A stretch of 64,000 nucleotides of DNA from UBA2365 sp964594045 (GTDB lineage Bacteria; Bacteroidota; Bacteroidia; Chitinophagales; Saprospiraceae), in contig CAZQKR010000002.1 in the NCBI GenBank assembly GCA_964594045.1, forward strand, positions 62,001 to 126,000, read 5' to 3'. Positions 62,995 to 64,000 of the stretch are shown here, piece by piece. The notes under the pieces are model-generated. The model worked only from the letters and a program-made list of their open reading frames with translations, had not been told where the DNA came from and did no database searches. The position numbers were made by a program, and so were the translations under genes. The stretch's first letter is position 1; each line of letters starts with the position of its first letter.

Positions 62995-64000
62995 CTAATT
63001 TGTATCGAAAGCAAATGTCACAAAAAACTTTTCCGTATCATTTTTAAGCCTGATGGGTTTATAACCTGCTCTGATACCGGCAGATAAATCGATCATCCGG
63101 AAATAACGGTTGTCAAACAGCAGCTCTATCCCGGTTGAATGGACCTGACGGAATTGTTCTGCCTGTGTAAAATCCCATTCTAATCCGATATCATAGAACA
63201 GATTTGCCCGTATTCGTTTAAAATATACAAATGGACCCAGTGCAATATCCGGATACCATATCGGAAAACCATAATTGATCTTCGGACCGAAAAACTGATC
63301 TGAAAGAAACTTTGAAGTAAATCCCCTGACATAGTAACTGTTATTCAGCGGATGATATTCATTTTGGAGATCAGCGTATCTGTAATCTGCGATCAATTGA
63401 ATGTAATGCGTAGGTTTTATACCGGGAAGGAAAACATTCAGATTTCCGGCAAAATTGATTTTGTCTTCATTGTTCAATGTTTTACTGATCGTCCAATCCG
63501 TATTAAAGGAAAACGGTGCCTTGATGCTGCGGTAGGCCTTTTTACGGGTAGCTCCTGCCTGCAACTGGATAAAAGCCGTGTGAAATACACTTCTTTCAAA
63601 TGGATTATTGTCAGTGATGTTTGACAAACCATAGCCTAACTGCGGATTGAACGCATACCTGTAATTTCTTTTGATAAAGGTAAGCGGGACATAAACTTTT
63701 CCATAGAACCTGGATTCATTCCAGTAAACAGTATCATTACTGTCCTCATTATTTATCTGCCTGGCTCTGTTTATCAATGAATTATGACCTAAAGTGAACA
63801 GTGGAAACCAATTTCCAAAAGTCATATTGATATCTGAAAAGAAAACATTTTCATTGAAATTATAACCCGGCGTCCATTGCAAACCATATTGGCCCAACTT
63901 GTCATTGGCGGCCAAAACCATGGAAACGTTACTTTCTCCCGGCATCAAAAGCCAGCTATGCAACACCAGTTTGGTCAAACCTGCATGATATTTTTTATGC
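62995..64000 (-). CDS. Outer-membrane beta-barrel protein, 5' part cut by the window
   Basis: The frame is open to base 64000 on the minus strand, so this is the C-terminal 335 or so residues of a longer protein; the TTG at 63978 is not a convincing start, since in-frame coding (KYHAGLTKLVLHSW) continues upstream. Alternating strands with aromatic ends fill it: GQYGLQWTPGYNFNENVFF, FYGKVYVPLTFIKRNYRYAF, TAFIQLQAGATRKKAYRSI, YIQLIADYRYADL and the closing GIRAGYKPIRL. It resembles the barrel that follows propeller domains in some Bacteroidota surface proteins; I cannot name the family. Its stop lies among the tRNA-Pro promoter bases. Confidence 0.75.
   Translation of the reverse strand, partial: HKKYHAGLTKLVLHSWLLMPGESNVSMVLAANDKLGQYGLQWTPGYNFNENVFFSDINMTFGNWFPLFTLGHNSLINRARQINNEDSNDTVYWNESRFYGKVYVPLTFIKRNYRYAFNPQLGYGLSNITDNNPFERSVFHTAFIQLQAGATRKKAYRSIKAPFSFNTDWTISKTLNNEDKINFAGNLNVFLPGIKPTHYIQLIADYRYADLQNEYHPLNNSYYVRGFTSKFLSDQFFGPKINYGFPIWYPDIALGPFVYFKRIRANLFYDIGLEWDFTQAEQFRQVHSTGIELLFDNRYFRMIDLSAGIRAGYKPIRLKNDTEKFFVTFAFDTN

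Overview
The window reads as a chromosome piece of a member of the Bacteroidota, probably in or near the Saprospiria/Chitinophagia part of the phylum; the exact family is my guess. The evidence is three proteins with type IX secretion (T9SS, Por secretion) C-terminal tails, two TonB-dependent/outer-membrane receptors with carboxypeptidase-regulatory-like N-domains, PorE-like TPR/PD40/OmpA proteins, a zeaxanthin-type carotenoid cluster, and promoters of the Bacteroidota form TTG-N19/20-TAnnTTTG (clearest before tRNA-Asp and tRNA-Pro). Two 100-N runs show that this is a scaffold.

Layout. 1-9400: an ECF sigma factor followed by a membrane protein cut by the window edge, a 2026-aa alpha-2-macroglobulin-like lipoprotein whose thioester site is replaced, and accA with a DUF6913-like gene. 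9500-16500: tRNA-Asp and tRNA-Gly/Thr loci, each next to a gap and each carrying the same double-hairpin element joined to a copied tRNA 3' end; between them lie a GH18-LamG protein, a C69 dipeptidase and a LolC/E-type permease. 16550-20250: crtI-crtB-crtZ-crtY-like, a full route from geranylgeranyl diphosphate to zeaxanthin. 20570-24550: a TonB receptor and a small lipoprotein, divergent from a MarR regulator. 24875-34200: epimerase, ruvC, a second receptor, an acyl-CoA ligase and a T9SS cargo protein. 34400-35880: an AT-rich HigB toxin with a HigA antitoxin fused to an ImmA/IrrE-like zinc domain. 36150-50300: cinA, a lipoyl E2 acyltransferase, two TPR/PD40/OmpA-type envelope proteins, a TPR lipoprotein, DUF937, a glucosaminidase, a beta-barrel candidate, an MtfA-like protein without its HExxH, a Gfo/Idh/MocA oxidoreductase and a rubrerythrin-like protein. 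50350-64000: DUF4256, a T9SS SGNH hydrolase with three tandem repeats, a PAP2-like membrane protein, a T9SS M1 peptidase, clpS, several lipoproteins, a MauG-type dihaem peroxidase, tRNA-Pro and a partial outer-membrane barrel gene.

How it fits together. Most genes serve the cell envelope: lipoprotein release, secretion across the outer membrane, nutrient receptors, peptidoglycan turnover and extracellular hydrolysis. The rest is housekeeping (accA, ruvC, clpS, E2, fatty-acid activation).

The least explained material is non-coding. I see three dispersed repeat families: (i) a roughly 60-bp double-hairpin element placed at the T-loop of tRNA copies; (ii) a roughly 280-bp repeat at 1001-1281 and 51501-51786 with hairpins and a shared short reading frame; (iii) a CACGAAG-type long inverted repeat at 24641-24801 and 31699-31874. 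Families (i) and (ii) share the arms ATGCTGAC/GTCAGCAT, which suggests, without proving, that one machinery spreads them. I found no rRNA, CRISPR array, prophage or transposase gene.
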